Below are positions 1-8,674 of a stretch of 64,000 nt of DNA, in pieces. The stretch spans positions 310,001 through 374,000 of the forward strand of contig OZ244200.1 of assembly GCA_965216845.1 (NCBI GenBank), in the 5' to 3' direction. The stretch is from Panacagrimonas sp965216845. Its GTDB lineage: Bacteria; Pseudomonadota; Gammaproteobacteria; Nevskiales; Nevskiaceae. Both the position numbers and the translations under genes were made by a program. Below the pieces are notes generated by a model, which saw only the letters and a program-made list of their open reading frames with translations, searched no databases and was not told the DNA's origin. The first letter of the stretch is position 1; each line of letters opens with the position of its first letter.

Positions 1-1775
1 GCGGGATTAATCCAGCGTTTCTTTCCGTCCGCTTCCTGATAATAAGTTTCCTTGACAACCATGCCCTGCGTCAGCAAATGCGTGGCCGGCTCATTACCGG
101 GGACAAACCCTTCATCCCGCATCAATTTGTGGAAAAAGCGGAAATACAACAAGTGCAGAATCGCGTGCTCGATGCCGCCGATATATTGATCCACCGGCAA
201 CCAGTAATGCGCGCGCGCGTCCACCAGTTCACCGGCGCCCGGCGAGGTGTAACGCGCCTGATACCAACTGGATTCAAAAAAGGTGTCGAATGTGTCCGTC
301 TCACGCTCGGCCGGGCCACCGCACTTGGGACAGCTGGTTTTGCGCCATTCGGGGTCGGCCTTAATGGGCGACCTTACGCCCGAAAACGCCACATTCTCCG
401 GCAATACCACGGGAAGCTGCTGTTCCGGGACCGGCACGGCACCACAGTGTTCGCAATAAATGACCGGGATGGGGCAGCCCCAGTAACGCTGGCGTGAAAC
501 CCCCCAATCACGCAAGCGAAATTGAACCCGGCGGCGACCAATACCGCGCTGCTCAAACTGTTCCGCAAGATGGTCAAACGCTTGCGAATGGCGCATGCCA
601 TCCAGTTCGCCAGAGTTCACACAACGCATTTGCGGATGCAGCTTGTCTGCGTACCAGTCCTGCCACTGCTGAACATCGTATCGTTCGCCCGGGATCTCGA
701 TCACCTGCTTGATCGGCAGTTGATATTTTTGGGCGAAGGCGAAGTCGCGTTCGTCATGACCGGGCACCGCCATCACCGCGCCGGTGCCGTAACCCATCAG
801 CACAAAATTCGCGGCCCAGACCGGCACCTTCTCGCCGGTGATGGGGTGAATCGCATCCACCCCCAGCGGTATGCCGCGCTTTTCCATCGCCTCCATGTCT
901 GCTTCGGCGGCGGCCTGATTGGCGGCGTCCGCCAGAAACGCCGCCAGCTCCGGGTTGTTGTCAGCGGCGGCCCGCGCCAAAGGATGTTCCAGCGCCACCG
1001 AAACGAAGGTCACGCCCATGATGGTGTCCGGGCGGGTGGTGTAAACCGTCAGCGGGTCATGACCGTCAATCTCGAACGAGAATTCCAGGCCTTCGGAACG
1101 ACCAATCCAGTTGCGCTGCATGGTCTTGACCGAATCCGGCCAACCTTGCAGGTCATCCAGGCCATCAAGCAATTCCTGCGCGTAGGCGGTGATCTTGAGG
1201 AACCACTGCGGAATCTCCTTGCGCTCCACAATCGCGCCGCTGCGCCAGCCGCGACCGTCCACCACCTGTTCGTTGGCCAGAACCGTCTGATCCTCCGGGT
1301 CCCAGTTCACCACCGCATTTTTGCGATAAACCAGGCCTTTGTTCATCAGCCGCGTGAACAGCAACTGTTCCCAGCGGTAATAGTCTGGCCGACAGGTCTG
1401 TACCTCACGCGTCCAGTCATAGCCGAAACCCAGCGCGTTCAGCTGGCGTTTCATGTAATCGATGTTGGCGTAGGTCCACTTTGCCGGCGCCGTGTTGTTG
1501 GCGATGGCGGCGTTTTCCGCCGGCAGCCCAAAGGCGTCAAAGCCCATGGGTTGCAAGACGTTCTTGCCCAGCATGCGCTGATAGCGGCTCATCACATCGC
1601 CGATGGTGTAGTTGCGCACATGCCCCATGTGCAACTTGCCGCTGGGATAGGGGAACATGGACAGGCAGTAGTACTTCTCCCTTTCCGGATCCTCGGTCAC
1701 CTCAAAACTGCGGTTTTCCCGCCAAAAATTCTGGACGTCGCGCTCGATCTGACGGGGTTCGTATTGCTCTTGCAT
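1..1775 (-). CDS. leuS: Leucyl-tRNA synthetase, C-terminal part cut by the window edge
   Basis: Class I aminoacyl-tRNA synthetase that charges tRNA-Leu in the cytoplasm. The reverse-strand translation begins MQEQYEPRQIERDVQ and carries the class I HIGH-type signature as HMGH (in FPYPSGKLHMGHVRNY). The CP1 editing domain has the threonine-rich motif TTRPDT, and there are zinc-type Cys pairs (CEHCG, CPKCGG). About 591 codons are present with no stop, so the KMSKS loop and anticodon-binding domain lie beyond base 1. The ATG at 1775 is the natural family start. A strong terminator separates it from the gene upstream, so it is probably transcribed from its own promoter in 1776-1883. Identity is certain from the motifs. 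Confidence 0.97.
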   Translation of the reverse strand, partial: MQEQYEPRQIERDVQNFWRENRSFEVTEDPEREKYYCLSMFPYPSGKLHMGHVRNYTIGDVMSRYQRMLGKNVLQPMGFDAFGLPAENAAIANNTAPAKWTYANIDYMKRQLNALGFGYDWTREVQTCRPDYYRWEQLLFTRLMNKGLVYRKNAVVNWDPEDQTVLANEQVVDGRGWRSGAIVERKEIPQWFLKITAYAQELLDGLDDLQGWPDSVKTMQRNWIGRSEGLEFSFEIDGHDPLTVYTTRPDTIMGVTFVSVALEHPLARAAADNNPELAAFLADAANQAAAEADMEAMEKRGIPLGVDAIHPITGEKVPVWAANFVLMGYGTGAVMAVPGHDERDFAFAQKYQLPIKQVIEIPGERYDVQQWQDWYADKLHPQMRCVNSGELDGMRHSQAFDHLAEQFEQRGIGRRRVQFRLRDWGVSRQRYWGCPIPVIYCEHCGAVPVPEQQLPVVLPENVAFSGVRSPIKADPEWRKTSCPKCGGPAERETDTFDTFFESSWYQARYTSPGAGELVDARAHYWLPVDQYIGGIEHAILHLLYFRFFHKLMRDEGFVPGNEPATHLLTQGMVVKETYYQEADGKKRWINP

Positions 1776-1883
1776 GATCAAAATTCTGGGCGACTGGCCT
1801 GAGCGCAGCCGATGGAAATTCGGGAACCGTCAATTATCGCGCACTTGCACGGCCCGTTCGTCAGCGAAAAACAATCGGGCACG

Positions 1884-1915
1884 AAAAAGCCGGAAGCGGC
1901 GAACCCGCTTCCGGC
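1884..1915 (-). terminator. Rho-independent terminator after the phytase-like gene
   Basis: An 11-bp perfect stem (GCCGGAAGCGG / CCGCTTCCGGC) with a 5-nt loop is followed, on the minus strand, by five T residues. It lies 20 bases after the stop of the phytase-like gene and ends its transcript before leuS. Confidence 0.85.
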
Positions 1916-1935
1916 CTGATTGACGCAAAAACAGG

Positions 1936-4359
1936 TCAGCGCAAGTTGGGCCCGCCGAACAGCCACCGATCATTGCCCAGGTTCAGGAACCAGGTCTCAC
2001 CGGACCAGTCATCGACGCCATCGTTGTCGGTCACCAGATAGGTTTTCCCCGTCGCCGAGATGGCCAGACCTTCTGGCTTGTCCGTAATCCACCCCTTGGT
2101 TTCCAGCAGCGGCCCGATCAGGTCTGCGGTTTCCTTTTCGCTGGCCTCGACCAGGTCATCAGCCACATCATCCTTGGTGATTCTCACCAGGTTCTTGATT
2201 TCGGCGAAGTCGCCGGTCCGGTTGTCACGCTCGATGAGTACGTATCGCCCGTTCGGCGTGCGGGTGATTTCCGACAGGCCGACCCAGGACGCGTTCTGCG
2301 GCACGGCGGCCAGTTCCCAGGCGATGTGGCCCCATTCACCGTTGGCCGGGTTGTAAGTCCAGATGCGCGTACGGTTGGGTTGCCCGTTGTCGTCCAGACC
2401 TCCAGCGTCGTCGTCCAGATCTTCGCACCGGGGATTGGCGTAGTTCCAGCCCCGCTGTTGAGCCACGAGCAGGCTGTAAGCCTTGCCTGACGGGTGAGGA
2501 TGAACCGCCACGCCTTCGAAACCTGATCCGAATGTGGCGCCTACATCCGTGCCATTGTCATCATCGCTTTGACGGGTGTCCGCACGACAATTCAGAACCG
2601 CTTGCGGCAAACCGATTTCCTGCATGACATTGCCGCCCCAATCCAGTTGCAGCAGCCGGTTGGGGCGGGAATCGCTCGCATTGCCTTCGCTGGCGACCCA
2701 AATCGTGCCATCCGGCGCCAGGGCGATCCCTTCTGGATCATAGTTGCCGGTCCCGCCTCGAATCGGCCAGGAGCGGGTAATGACTGCCGGCTTCCTGTAG
2801 GCGTCAATCAGAAAGATATGCGGTTGGCTGTAGTAGGCGTCCTGAACCGCCAGCAGTTGATCGCGCCACGGCAATGACGGCAGGGCCACCATTCCCGAAA
2901 GCGCGGACCAGGGAATTGGCACGCCGTTGCGTTCGGCCGAATAAATCTGTGGGTAGCTTGGCTTGCCACGTTGGAGCTGGTAAATCATGACCGAGGAGCG
3001 GACACCGTAGCTCGGGTCATCTTCCTCGCCGCTGGCGATCAGCAGGTTGCGTGAAGGAATCGCCAGCAGGCCTTCAGGCCCCAGCGGCCCGGGCAGAATC
3101 TGTTTGAAACGCGGACGCGAACCGTTCAGCTCGTAAACGTTGATAAAGCTGCCGCGCTCGCTGCCGACGAACAGGTAATCGGTGCCGCTGAAATTGCCGT
3201 ATTCGATCGCCTCGGGTTCCGCACCCTTGTTTTCCGAACGGTCTTCAGGATAGTGACCGAAGCGAACCGCGCTGTGCTCAAAGCGGTTACCGGCGTCGAA
3301 CCGCAGGTTTCCTGCCTGATCGAAAATCGAGAACCCGCGGCTGCCGCCGAACAGGTCGCCCTCATTGGCGGTGCCGATGTTCCCGCCAGGCAACCAGGTA
3401 ATGGCATCCGGCTCACGCGCGACGTTGCTGATGCTGTCCGTCAGGTCGATCACCCCATCCTCTTTGTTGTCGATCTGGCTCAGGCTCACTTCGCCGGCGG
3501 CAAAGTCACCCGTCACGGTCCCGTTCACCAGGTCCACGATCACCAGGTGGTTGTTTTCCTGCAGCGAAATGACGGCCTGATTCTGGTCGTTGACATCCAC
3601 GAACTCGGGTTCGGGATCGGTGGGCGCGTAGGCCGACAAACCGGCAAGCGCGACACTGCGCGTCGTCCAGCTGGACGGCATCGAAGGGTCGGTAATGTCG
3701 ATGATCTGCAATCCACCGGGCGGGAGCTGCGGCAGCCCGCCTTCGACACCGCCCACGGTGACATCTTCGTCGCGCTCATTTTCGATGACCACCGCGCAGT
3801 AGCGCCCGTCCGGGCTGATCTTCATCGAATCCGGCTGGCCACGCAGTCCAAGGGTGCGAACGATGGTCCGCGAAGCGATATCAATGACGGCGACGTGACC
3901 ACTGGGCGCCGTAAACGAGGGGCTGGTATTGACGCCGACCAGGGCGTAGCGGTCGCCCAGAATGTCCACCGAGGTGGGTTCACCATCGAGTTCGACCTTG
4001 CCGTCGGGCGTCGGCATACCGGGATTGCTGATGTCGATGAAACCCAGCGCTTCCAAACTACCGTCGGTGTAAGCCAGCGTCATGCCGTCGGCGGTGGCCG
4101 CAACAATCTCGGAAACCGTCTCGTCGCCGATGTTGTCGTTATTCAGATAATTGCCCAGAGTGCTGATACGCTGAAAATTGCGATGCTTGTAAAAGCGCCC
4201 GAAGTCAATGGGAAACAGGCTGGCGTTGACGCCGGAGGAAACGCTGGACCCACCAAGGTTCAGACCAAAATGCACCGCCGCGTCCGATGCGAACGTACCC
4301 GCGCTGGCTCCGGCCAGCATCACACCCAACAAGCCACTGCCTACCCATGATCGCAACAT
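1936..4359 (-). CDS. Secreted esterase-like activity of phytase family protein
   Basis: A 807-residue exported protein. The N-terminus MLRSWVGSGLLGVMLAG...ASAGTFASDA is a signal peptide. The body has repeated beta-propeller-like segments (SPDGRYCAVVIENERDED; YDPEGIALAPDGTIWVASEGN; KPEGLAISATGKTYLVTDND), typical of the phytase-like/esterase-like family (PF13449) fused to an N-terminal choice-of-anchor-like propeller. Acidic DNDG/DDD clusters could bind calcium. An upstream in-frame GTG at 4374 is possible, but the ATG at 4359 has GGGGGA eight bases before it and gives a cleaner signal peptide. The gene is monocistronic, with its own terminator. A candidate Pho box lies about 100 bp upstream. 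The family assignment is firm; substrate (phosphoester or other ester) is not known. Confidence 0.8.
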   Translation of the reverse strand: MLRSWVGSGLLGVMLAGASAGTFASDAAVHFGLNLGGSSVSSGVNASLFPIDFGRFYKHRNFQRISTLGNYLNNDNIGDETVSEIVAATADGMTLAYTDGSLEALGFIDISNPGMPTPDGKVELDGEPTSVDILGDRYALVGVNTSPSFTAPSGHVAVIDIASRTIVRTLGLRGQPDSMKISPDGRYCAVVIENERDEDVTVGGVEGGLPQLPPGGLQIIDITDPSMPSSWTTRSVALAGLSAYAPTDPEPEFVDVNDQNQAVISLQENNHLVIVDLVNGTVTGDFAAGEVSLSQIDNKEDGVIDLTDSISNVAREPDAITWLPGGNIGTANEGDLFGGSRGFSIFDQAGNLRFDAGNRFEHSAVRFGHYPEDRSENKGAEPEAIEYGNFSGTDYLFVGSERGSFINVYELNGSRPRFKQILPGPLGPEGLLAIPSRNLLIASGEEDDPSYGVRSSVMIYQLQRGKPSYPQIYSAERNGVPIPWSALSGMVALPSLPWRDQLLAVQDAYYSQPHIFLIDAYRKPAVITRSWPIRGGTGNYDPEGIALAPDGTIWVASEGNASDSRPNRLLQLDWGGNVMQEIGLPQAVLNCRADTRQSDDDNGTDVGATFGSGFEGVAVHPHPSGKAYSLLVAQQRGWNYANPRCEDLDDDAGGLDDNGQPNRTRIWTYNPANGEWGHIAWELAAVPQNASWVGLSEITRTPNGRYVLIERDNRTGDFAEIKNLVRITKDDVADDLVEASEKETADLIGPLLETKGWITDKPEGLAISATGKTYLVTDNDGVDDWSGETWFLNLGNDRWLFGGPNLR

Positions 4360-4449
4360 TGACTGATCCCCCACATTGCATTGAAAAATTCACGTCGACC
4401 GGGGCGGCGCCCGGCCACACGGACAAGCGTGGGATGCTAGCGACAGCGC

Positions 4450-4489
4450 ATTTAACGCGCGTGTAAGGTTTTTGACGCTTGCGTGACAT
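4450..4489 (-). promoter_or_regulatory. Candidate Pho box upstream of the phytase-like gene
   Basis: Read on the minus strand, four 7-mers fall at exact 11-bp spacing: ATGTCAC, GCGTCAA, CTTACAC, GTTAAAT. The known PhoB repeat is CTGTCAT-type 7-mers separated by 4 bp. The first two keep the GTCA core and the third is a TTACA variant. A TAGCAT hexamer at 4434-4439 sits about 10 bases past the last repeat, where a -10 box is expected. This is inferred from the pattern only. Confidence 0.4.
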
Positions 4490-4582
4490 GTCGGCTTGCA
4501 GCAACTTCCACCGCCGGGGATGTCCCTGGCTGGTGACGTCCGCATCGTCCGCAGGCGGGCGGCCATCCGGCGCGGGAACATC

Positions 4583-4669
4583 ATGCGTGCGCTGTGCATC
4601 ACCATCTGCGCCCTGACCCTTGGCGCACTGCTGATGCTGTGGATGCTTCTACGCAGCTTCGACGCCTAA
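4583..4669 (+). CDS. Possible 28-residue single-span membrane peptide
   Basis: The open frame reads MRALCITICALTLGALLMLW and then MLLRSFDA before a TAA: one hydrophobic helix and a short polar tail. An in-frame ATG at 4520 would give 49 residues with an Arg-rich N-terminus. A GCGGGAAC stretch precedes the 4583 ATG but is a poor ribosome-binding site. It is divergent from the phytase-like gene. Its stop codon falls exactly in the left CCTAAG copy flanking the insertion element. It could be a real small protein or chance; no family recognised. Confidence 0.25.
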   Translation: MRALCITICALTLGALLMLWMLLRSFDA

Positions 4670-4670
4670 G

Positions 4671-4884
4671 CAAACGCTGATTAATCGTAGCGAGCGAAGG
4701 CATCTCGGGTTGCGCCGGAGCACAGGTGCGCCGAGAACGAAGCACAGCTTCGCAGTTCGGCGAACGCAATGTATTGAAATACATGAGGGTGAGTGGCTGG
4801 TTCGGGCGAAGCATCGCTTCGCCAAGCCCGAACCAGCACCGCCGAAACTCGAGATGCCGAGCGCAGTAGATTAATCAGTGTTTC
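4671..4884. mobile_element. MITE-like palindromic insertion element with 6-bp target duplication
   Basis: A 214-bp non-coding element. The outer ends are inverted repeats: CAAACGCTGATTAATC on the left, and GAAACACTGATTAATC on the right when read inward (14 of 16 match). A second inverted pair lies inside (GGCATCTCGGGTT / AAACTCGAGATGCC). Three hairpins follow: CGAAGC/GCTTCG near 4739-4753, ATGTATT/AATACAT near 4770-4785, and a long stem GCTGGTTCGGG/CCCGAACCAGC at 4797-4838 enclosing GCGAAG/CTTCGC. CCTAAG is duplicated immediately outside (4665-4670 and 4885-4890). No transposase is encoded, so it is non-autonomous. Confidence 0.7.
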
Positions 4885-4885
4885 C

Positions 4886-5611
4886 CTAAGTCCCGGCCTT
4901 GCGCTCGCCTTCGTCCTTGAGCGAAAACGGTGTGAAATGAGTGTTGCGATCATAGGTATCCACCCCCTCTGAGCGCTTGAGCCAACCCACAACCGCGTAG
5001 GTGACGGGCGTGAATGCCACCTCTACCGCCACCTTGAACACGAAGTTGAACATCACCACCGCCAGCAAGGCTTCCGTTGCCCAGATGCCGTAAAAGGCGA
5101 TGGGATAAAACAACAGCGAGTCCACCCCCTGGCCACAAATGGTGGAGCCGATGGTGCGCATCCAGAGGTGTTTTCCTTCCATCCACACCTTCATCTTGGC
5201 CATGACGAAGGAATTGACGAAATCCCCCACCCAGTAAGCCAGCATGCTGGCGGCAACGATGCGCCAGGTGCTGCCAAATACGACTTCCAGCGCCGGTTGC
5301 AGGGTTTCATTCCAGGGCTCAACCGGGCTGGCCGGAATATTGATCACCACATAGGCCATCAGGCTGGCGAAGATCATGGCGCCAAAACCGGCCCAGATCG
5401 CGCGCCGCGCGCGCGCGTAGCCGTAAACCTCGGTCAGCACATCCCCAAAGATATAACCGATGGGAAAAAACAGATTGCCGGCGCCAAAACTGAAATCACC
5501 AATCCACGGCAAGGTGACGGTACAAACCTTGCCCGGCCCGATCAGATTCGAGCACAGTAATACCGCCACCATGCCGGCGACAAAAAAGTCGTAATAGCGG
5601 AAGGCGCGCAT
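4886..5611 (-). CDS. yhhQ: Queuosine precursor transporter, YhhQ/QPTR family
   Basis: A 241-residue inner-membrane protein of the YhhQ (COG1738/VUT) family, which imports queuosine precursors such as preQ0 for tRNA modification. It has about six hydrophobic segments and family-typical stretches: ILCSNLI-like VLLCSNLIGPGKV, FPIGYIFGDVLTEVYGYARAR, and TICGQGVDSLLFYPIAFYG. Length matches the family. The stop codon lies inside the right target duplication of the insertion element, so the element sits directly against the 3' end without changing the protein. The last residues (SLKDEGERKAGT) are polar and cytoplasmic. Transcription runs away from pntB, 30 bases upstream. Confidence 0.9.
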   Translation of the reverse strand: MRAFRYYDFFVAGMVAVLLCSNLIGPGKVCTVTLPWIGDFSFGAGNLFFPIGYIFGDVLTEVYGYARARRAIWAGFGAMIFASLMAYVVINIPASPVEPWNETLQPALEVVFGSTWRIVAASMLAYWVGDFVNSFVMAKMKVWMEGKHLWMRTIGSTICGQGVDSLLFYPIAFYGIWATEALLAVVMFNFVFKVAVEVAFTPVTYAVVGWLKRSEGVDTYDRNTHFTPFSLKDEGERKAGT

Positions 5612-5641
5612 GGATTAAAGAAACGCGCGAATAATCTCGCC

Positions 5642-7060
5642 TTAGTGGCCACCCTCAAGCGACTTGATCGCCTGAATCATTTCCACCATCACTTTCTGTG
5701 CATCGCCGTACACCATATTGGTGTTGTCCGCAAAGAACAGCTCATTCTCAACGCCGGAATAACCCTTGCCCTTGCCGCGCTTGACCACGTAAACCTGCTT
5801 GGATTCGTCCACATTCAGAATCGGCATGCCGTAAATCGGTGAGGACTTATTGGTTCGCGCGGCCGGGTTCACGGTGTCGTTGGCGCCGATGACGATGGCG
5901 ACATCGGCTTCCTTGAATTCGCCGTTGATGTCTTCCATGTCATGGATGATGTCGTAGGGCACGCCGGCCTCGGCCAACAGCACGTTCATGTGGCCCGGCA
6001 TCCGGCCCGCCACCGGATGAATGGCGAACTTCACCTCCACGTCACTGGCTTCCAGCAGTTTCACAAGCTCATAAAGCTTGTGTTGCGCCTGTGCAACCGC
6101 CAGCCCGTATCCGGGCGCGATAATCACCTTGGCGGCATAACGCATATTAATGGCGGCATCGCTGGCGTCCGCCGGCTTCATGCTGCCGGAGATCTCGCTG
6201 TCACCTTCGTCGCCGCTGGCGCCGAAGTTGGAGAAAATCACGTTGCTGACGCTACGGTTCATCGCCTTGGCCATCAACAGGGTCAGCAAGGTACCGGCGG
6301 AGCCAACCACCATGCCGGCAATCATCAGCGCGGGATTGTTCAACACATAACCTTCAAAGCCGACCGCCAGTCCGGTAAAGGCGTTGTAAAGCGAAATCAC
6401 CACCGGCATGTCCGCGCCGCCAATCGGCATGGTCATCATCACGCCGTAAATCAGCGCCAGACCAAAGAAGATGGCAAAGATTTCCAACCCAACGTGGCCG
6501 TCCTTGAAAACGACGTAGCCACCAATGGCAACCGCCACCGCAACCAGGGTGCCGTTCATCAGCTGCAAGCCCGGCATGCGCAAGGTGCTGTTGATGCGTC
6601 CGTCCAGCTTGGCCCAGGCGATCAGCGATCCGGACAGCGAAACCGAACCGATCAAACCGCCGAGCACGGCCAGCGTCAGGGAAATAACACCATGGGTTTT
6701 GTAACCCGTCAGCTCGATGGCGGCGATGGCCGCGGCCGCGCCACCGCCCATGCCGTTGTACAAGGCCACCATTTGCGGCATGGCGGTCATTTCAACTTTC
6801 TTGCCGCTCCACCAGGCCCAGGTCAGACCCAGCGACAAGGAAACCGCAGCCAGAATGATATTCGTGGTCAGATGTGGCTTGGCCGCTTCATTCACGTCCA
6901 GCGTGTACAAAAAGCTGGCGACGATGGCGATCACCATGCCCCAACCGGCGACGACGATGCCGGAGCGCGCCGTCACCGGCGAGGCCATTCGCTTCAGTCC
7001 GTAAATAAACAGAAACGCGGCCAGAAAATAACTGGCGTCAATAATCAGTTGCGCATTCAT
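5642..7060 (-). CDS. pntB: NAD(P)(+) transhydrogenase subunit beta
   Basis: The 472-residue beta subunit of the proton-pumping transhydrogenase of the inner membrane, which transfers hydride between NADH and NADP+ using the proton gradient. The N-terminal half has about nine membrane helices (e.g. MASPVTARSGIVVAGWGMV). The C-terminal cytoplasmic domain III binds NADP(H): GYGLAVAQAQHKLYEL, HPVAGRMPGHMNVLLAEA, GANDTVNPAA and KRGKGKGYSGVENELFF are all characteristic. It is the third gene of the pntAA-pntAB-pntB operon, six bases after pntAB. Full length, no anomalies. Confidence 0.97.
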   Translation of the reverse strand: MNAQLIIDASYFLAAFLFIYGLKRMASPVTARSGIVVAGWGMVIAIVASFLYTLDVNEAAKPHLTTNIILAAVSLSLGLTWAWWSGKKVEMTAMPQMVALYNGMGGGAAAAIAAIELTGYKTHGVISLTLAVLGGLIGSVSLSGSLIAWAKLDGRINSTLRMPGLQLMNGTLVAVAVAIGGYVVFKDGHVGLEIFAIFFGLALIYGVMMTMPIGGADMPVVISLYNAFTGLAVGFEGYVLNNPALMIAGMVVGSAGTLLTLLMAKAMNRSVSNVIFSNFGASGDEGDSEISGSMKPADASDAAINMRYAAKVIIAPGYGLAVAQAQHKLYELVKLLEASDVEVKFAIHPVAGRMPGHMNVLLAEAGVPYDIIHDMEDINGEFKEADVAIVIGANDTVNPAARTNKSSPIYGMPILNVDESKQVYVVKRGKGKGYSGVENELFFADNTNMVYGDAQKVMVEMIQAIKSLEGGH

Positions 7061-7066
7061 GATCGA

Positions 7067-7378
7067 TTAGCCCTTTTTCTTGTCAGAGGACTTGAACATT
7101 TCCAGCATGCGCTCGGTCACCACATAACCGCCGGCGGCATTGCCCGCACCAAGTAATACGCCGAAAAAGCCAATCACCTGCTCCAGTGTGCTGGAGGCAT
7201 TCACCAACGCCCACAGCGCGCCCACCACCACGATGCCGTGAACGAAGTTGGAACCAGACATCAGCGGCGTGTGCAAAATGGCGGGCACCCGGCCGATAAT
7301 TTCGTATCCGGTAAACGCGGCCAACATGAAAATGTAGAGCGCGACAAATCCGGTCAAAACAATGCTTGCGTATTCCAT
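7067..7378 (-). CDS. pntAB: NAD(P) transhydrogenase subunit alpha, membrane part
   Basis: 103 residues with three to four hydrophobic segments. This is the separate membrane-domain polypeptide (alpha-2) found where the alpha subunit is split in two. Typical features are VALYIFMLAAFTGYEIIGRVP, LHTPLMSGSNFVHGIVVVGA and FFGVLLGAGNAAGGYVVTERM. The protein ends in a short Lys-rich tail. It lies 27 bases after pntAA and six before pntB, so the three are co-transcribed and form one complex. Confidence 0.95.
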   Translation of the reverse strand: MEYASIVLTGFVALYIFMLAAFTGYEIIGRVPAILHTPLMSGSNFVHGIVVVGALWALVNASSTLEQVIGFFGVLLGAGNAAGGYVVTERMLEMFKSSDKKKG

Positions 7379-7405
7379 TTCAATACCCTTGTATCCGGCT
7401 CTGGC

Positions 7406-8533
7406 TTATTCGCCTTCCACCAGTTTCTTGGCCATTTCGTTTTTAATCTCGCCGTCGTGGGTGAGGCAGGACTTGGCCAGCACCTCATCTTCCCAGTCAA
7501 TATCAATCGCTTCTTCCTTGAGGAACAGCTCGATCAGGTTGAGCTGATTCTTGGCGTACAGCTCGCTGGCGTGCTCACCCAGCATGGAGGGGACGTTCAG
7601 CGGCGCGATGATGCTCACCTGGCCCACTTGCGTGGTTTCACCCGGCTCGGAATATTCGCAGTTGCCACCGCCTTCGGCGGCCAGGTCGACGATCACCGCA
7701 CCGGGCTTCATGCCTTCCACCTGATGCTTTGAAATCAGCTTGGGTGACGGGCGCCCGGGGATGGCGGCGGTGGTGATAATCATGTCCGCCTGCTGGATGT
7801 GTTTGGTCACAGCGGCGTCGATTTGGGCTTTTTCTTCTTTGGTCAGCTCACGTGCATAACCACCCTCGCCGCGTGCATCAACGCCGGTATCCACAAACTT
7901 TGCGCCCAGGGACTCGGCCTGTTCCTTGGTTTCCGGACGCACGTCATAGCCTTCGGTCATCGCACCCAGACGCCGCGCGGTGGCCAGCGCCTGCAAACCG
8001 GCGACGCCCAGACCCATCACCAGACACTTGGCGGGGCGGATGGAACCGACGGCGGTGGTCATCATCGGCAGGATACGCGCCAGATGGGTCGAACCCAGCA
8101 GCACCGCGTAATAACCCGCCAGCGCGGCTTGTGACGACAACGCATCCATGGCCTGGGCGCGGGTGATGCGCGGCACCAGCTCCATGGCGAAGCAGGTGAT
8201 CCTGCGATCCCGCAGCTTCCTGGTCAGCTCGACTTCCTTGTGGGCGTGAATGAAGCTGATCAGGATCGCGCCTTCCTTCATCGAGTCGATCACGTCCAGC
8301 GGCGGCGGCTGCACCGCCAGCACGATGTCCGCATCGGTCAACAAACCGTTGCGGTTGGCGGCGAAATGCACGTCCGCGTAGGCCTCATCCGCCAGCTTGA
8401 CGGCCAGCCCGGCATCGGTCTGCATTTGCAGCTGCACGCCCATCTTGATGAGTTTTTTTGCAACGGCCGGAACCATCGCTACGCGTTTTTCGCGCACCGC
8501 GGTTTCCTTGAGCACGGCGATCTTCACCGACAT
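7406..8533 (-). CDS. pntAA: NAD(P) transhydrogenase subunit alpha part 1, NAD(H)-binding domain
   Basis: The 375-residue soluble domain I, homologous to alanine dehydrogenase. MSVKIAVLKET opens the N-terminal AlaDH/PNT domain. The nucleotide fold is shown by VMGLGVAGLQALATARRLGA, followed by the mobile-loop region GGYARELTKEEKAQIDAAV and the segment IITTAAIPGRPSPKLI. The open frame could extend to 8605, but ATG 8533 has AGGAG seven bases upstream and matches the family N-terminus. First gene of the pnt operon. Confidence 0.96.
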   Translation of the reverse strand: MSVKIAVLKETAVREKRVAMVPAVAKKLIKMGVQLQMQTDAGLAVKLADEAYADVHFAANRNGLLTDADIVLAVQPPPLDVIDSMKEGAILISFIHAHKEVELTRKLRDRRITCFAMELVPRITRAQAMDALSSQAALAGYYAVLLGSTHLARILPMMTTAVGSIRPAKCLVMGLGVAGLQALATARRLGAMTEGYDVRPETKEQAESLGAKFVDTGVDARGEGGYARELTKEEKAQIDAAVTKHIQQADMIITTAAIPGRPSPKLISKHQVEGMKPGAVIVDLAAEGGGNCEYSEPGETTQVGQVSIIAPLNVPSMLGEHASELYAKNQLNLIELFLKEEAIDIDWEDEVLAKSCLTHDGEIKNEMAKKLVEGE

Positions 8534-8674
8534 GCGTGACTCCTGTTTTCCACCGCCGCAGCGGTGTGCTTTATTACGAATACGACGTTGCCTGAACGTC
8601 GACAACGGCTTGCATCGATCAGGGATCGACGCAGCCCCCTTGTTGATTCAGCCCGGCATTTTAACGCAAGGCCG

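Noticed and set aside
522..1802. Long plus-strand open frame of 426 codons over leuS
   Set aside because: Antisense of a clear LeuS coding region with HMGH and TTRPDT motifs; no recognisable product and poor start context.
3253..4350. Plus-strand open frame of 365 codons over the phytase-like gene
   Set aside because: Antisense frame of a GC-rich gene; low complexity, no domain; the minus strand has signal peptide and propeller motifs.
5942..7156. Plus-strand open frame of 404 codons over pntB
   Set aside because: Gln/His/Gly-rich reading typical of antisense of a membrane-protein gene; pntB motifs are on the minus strand.
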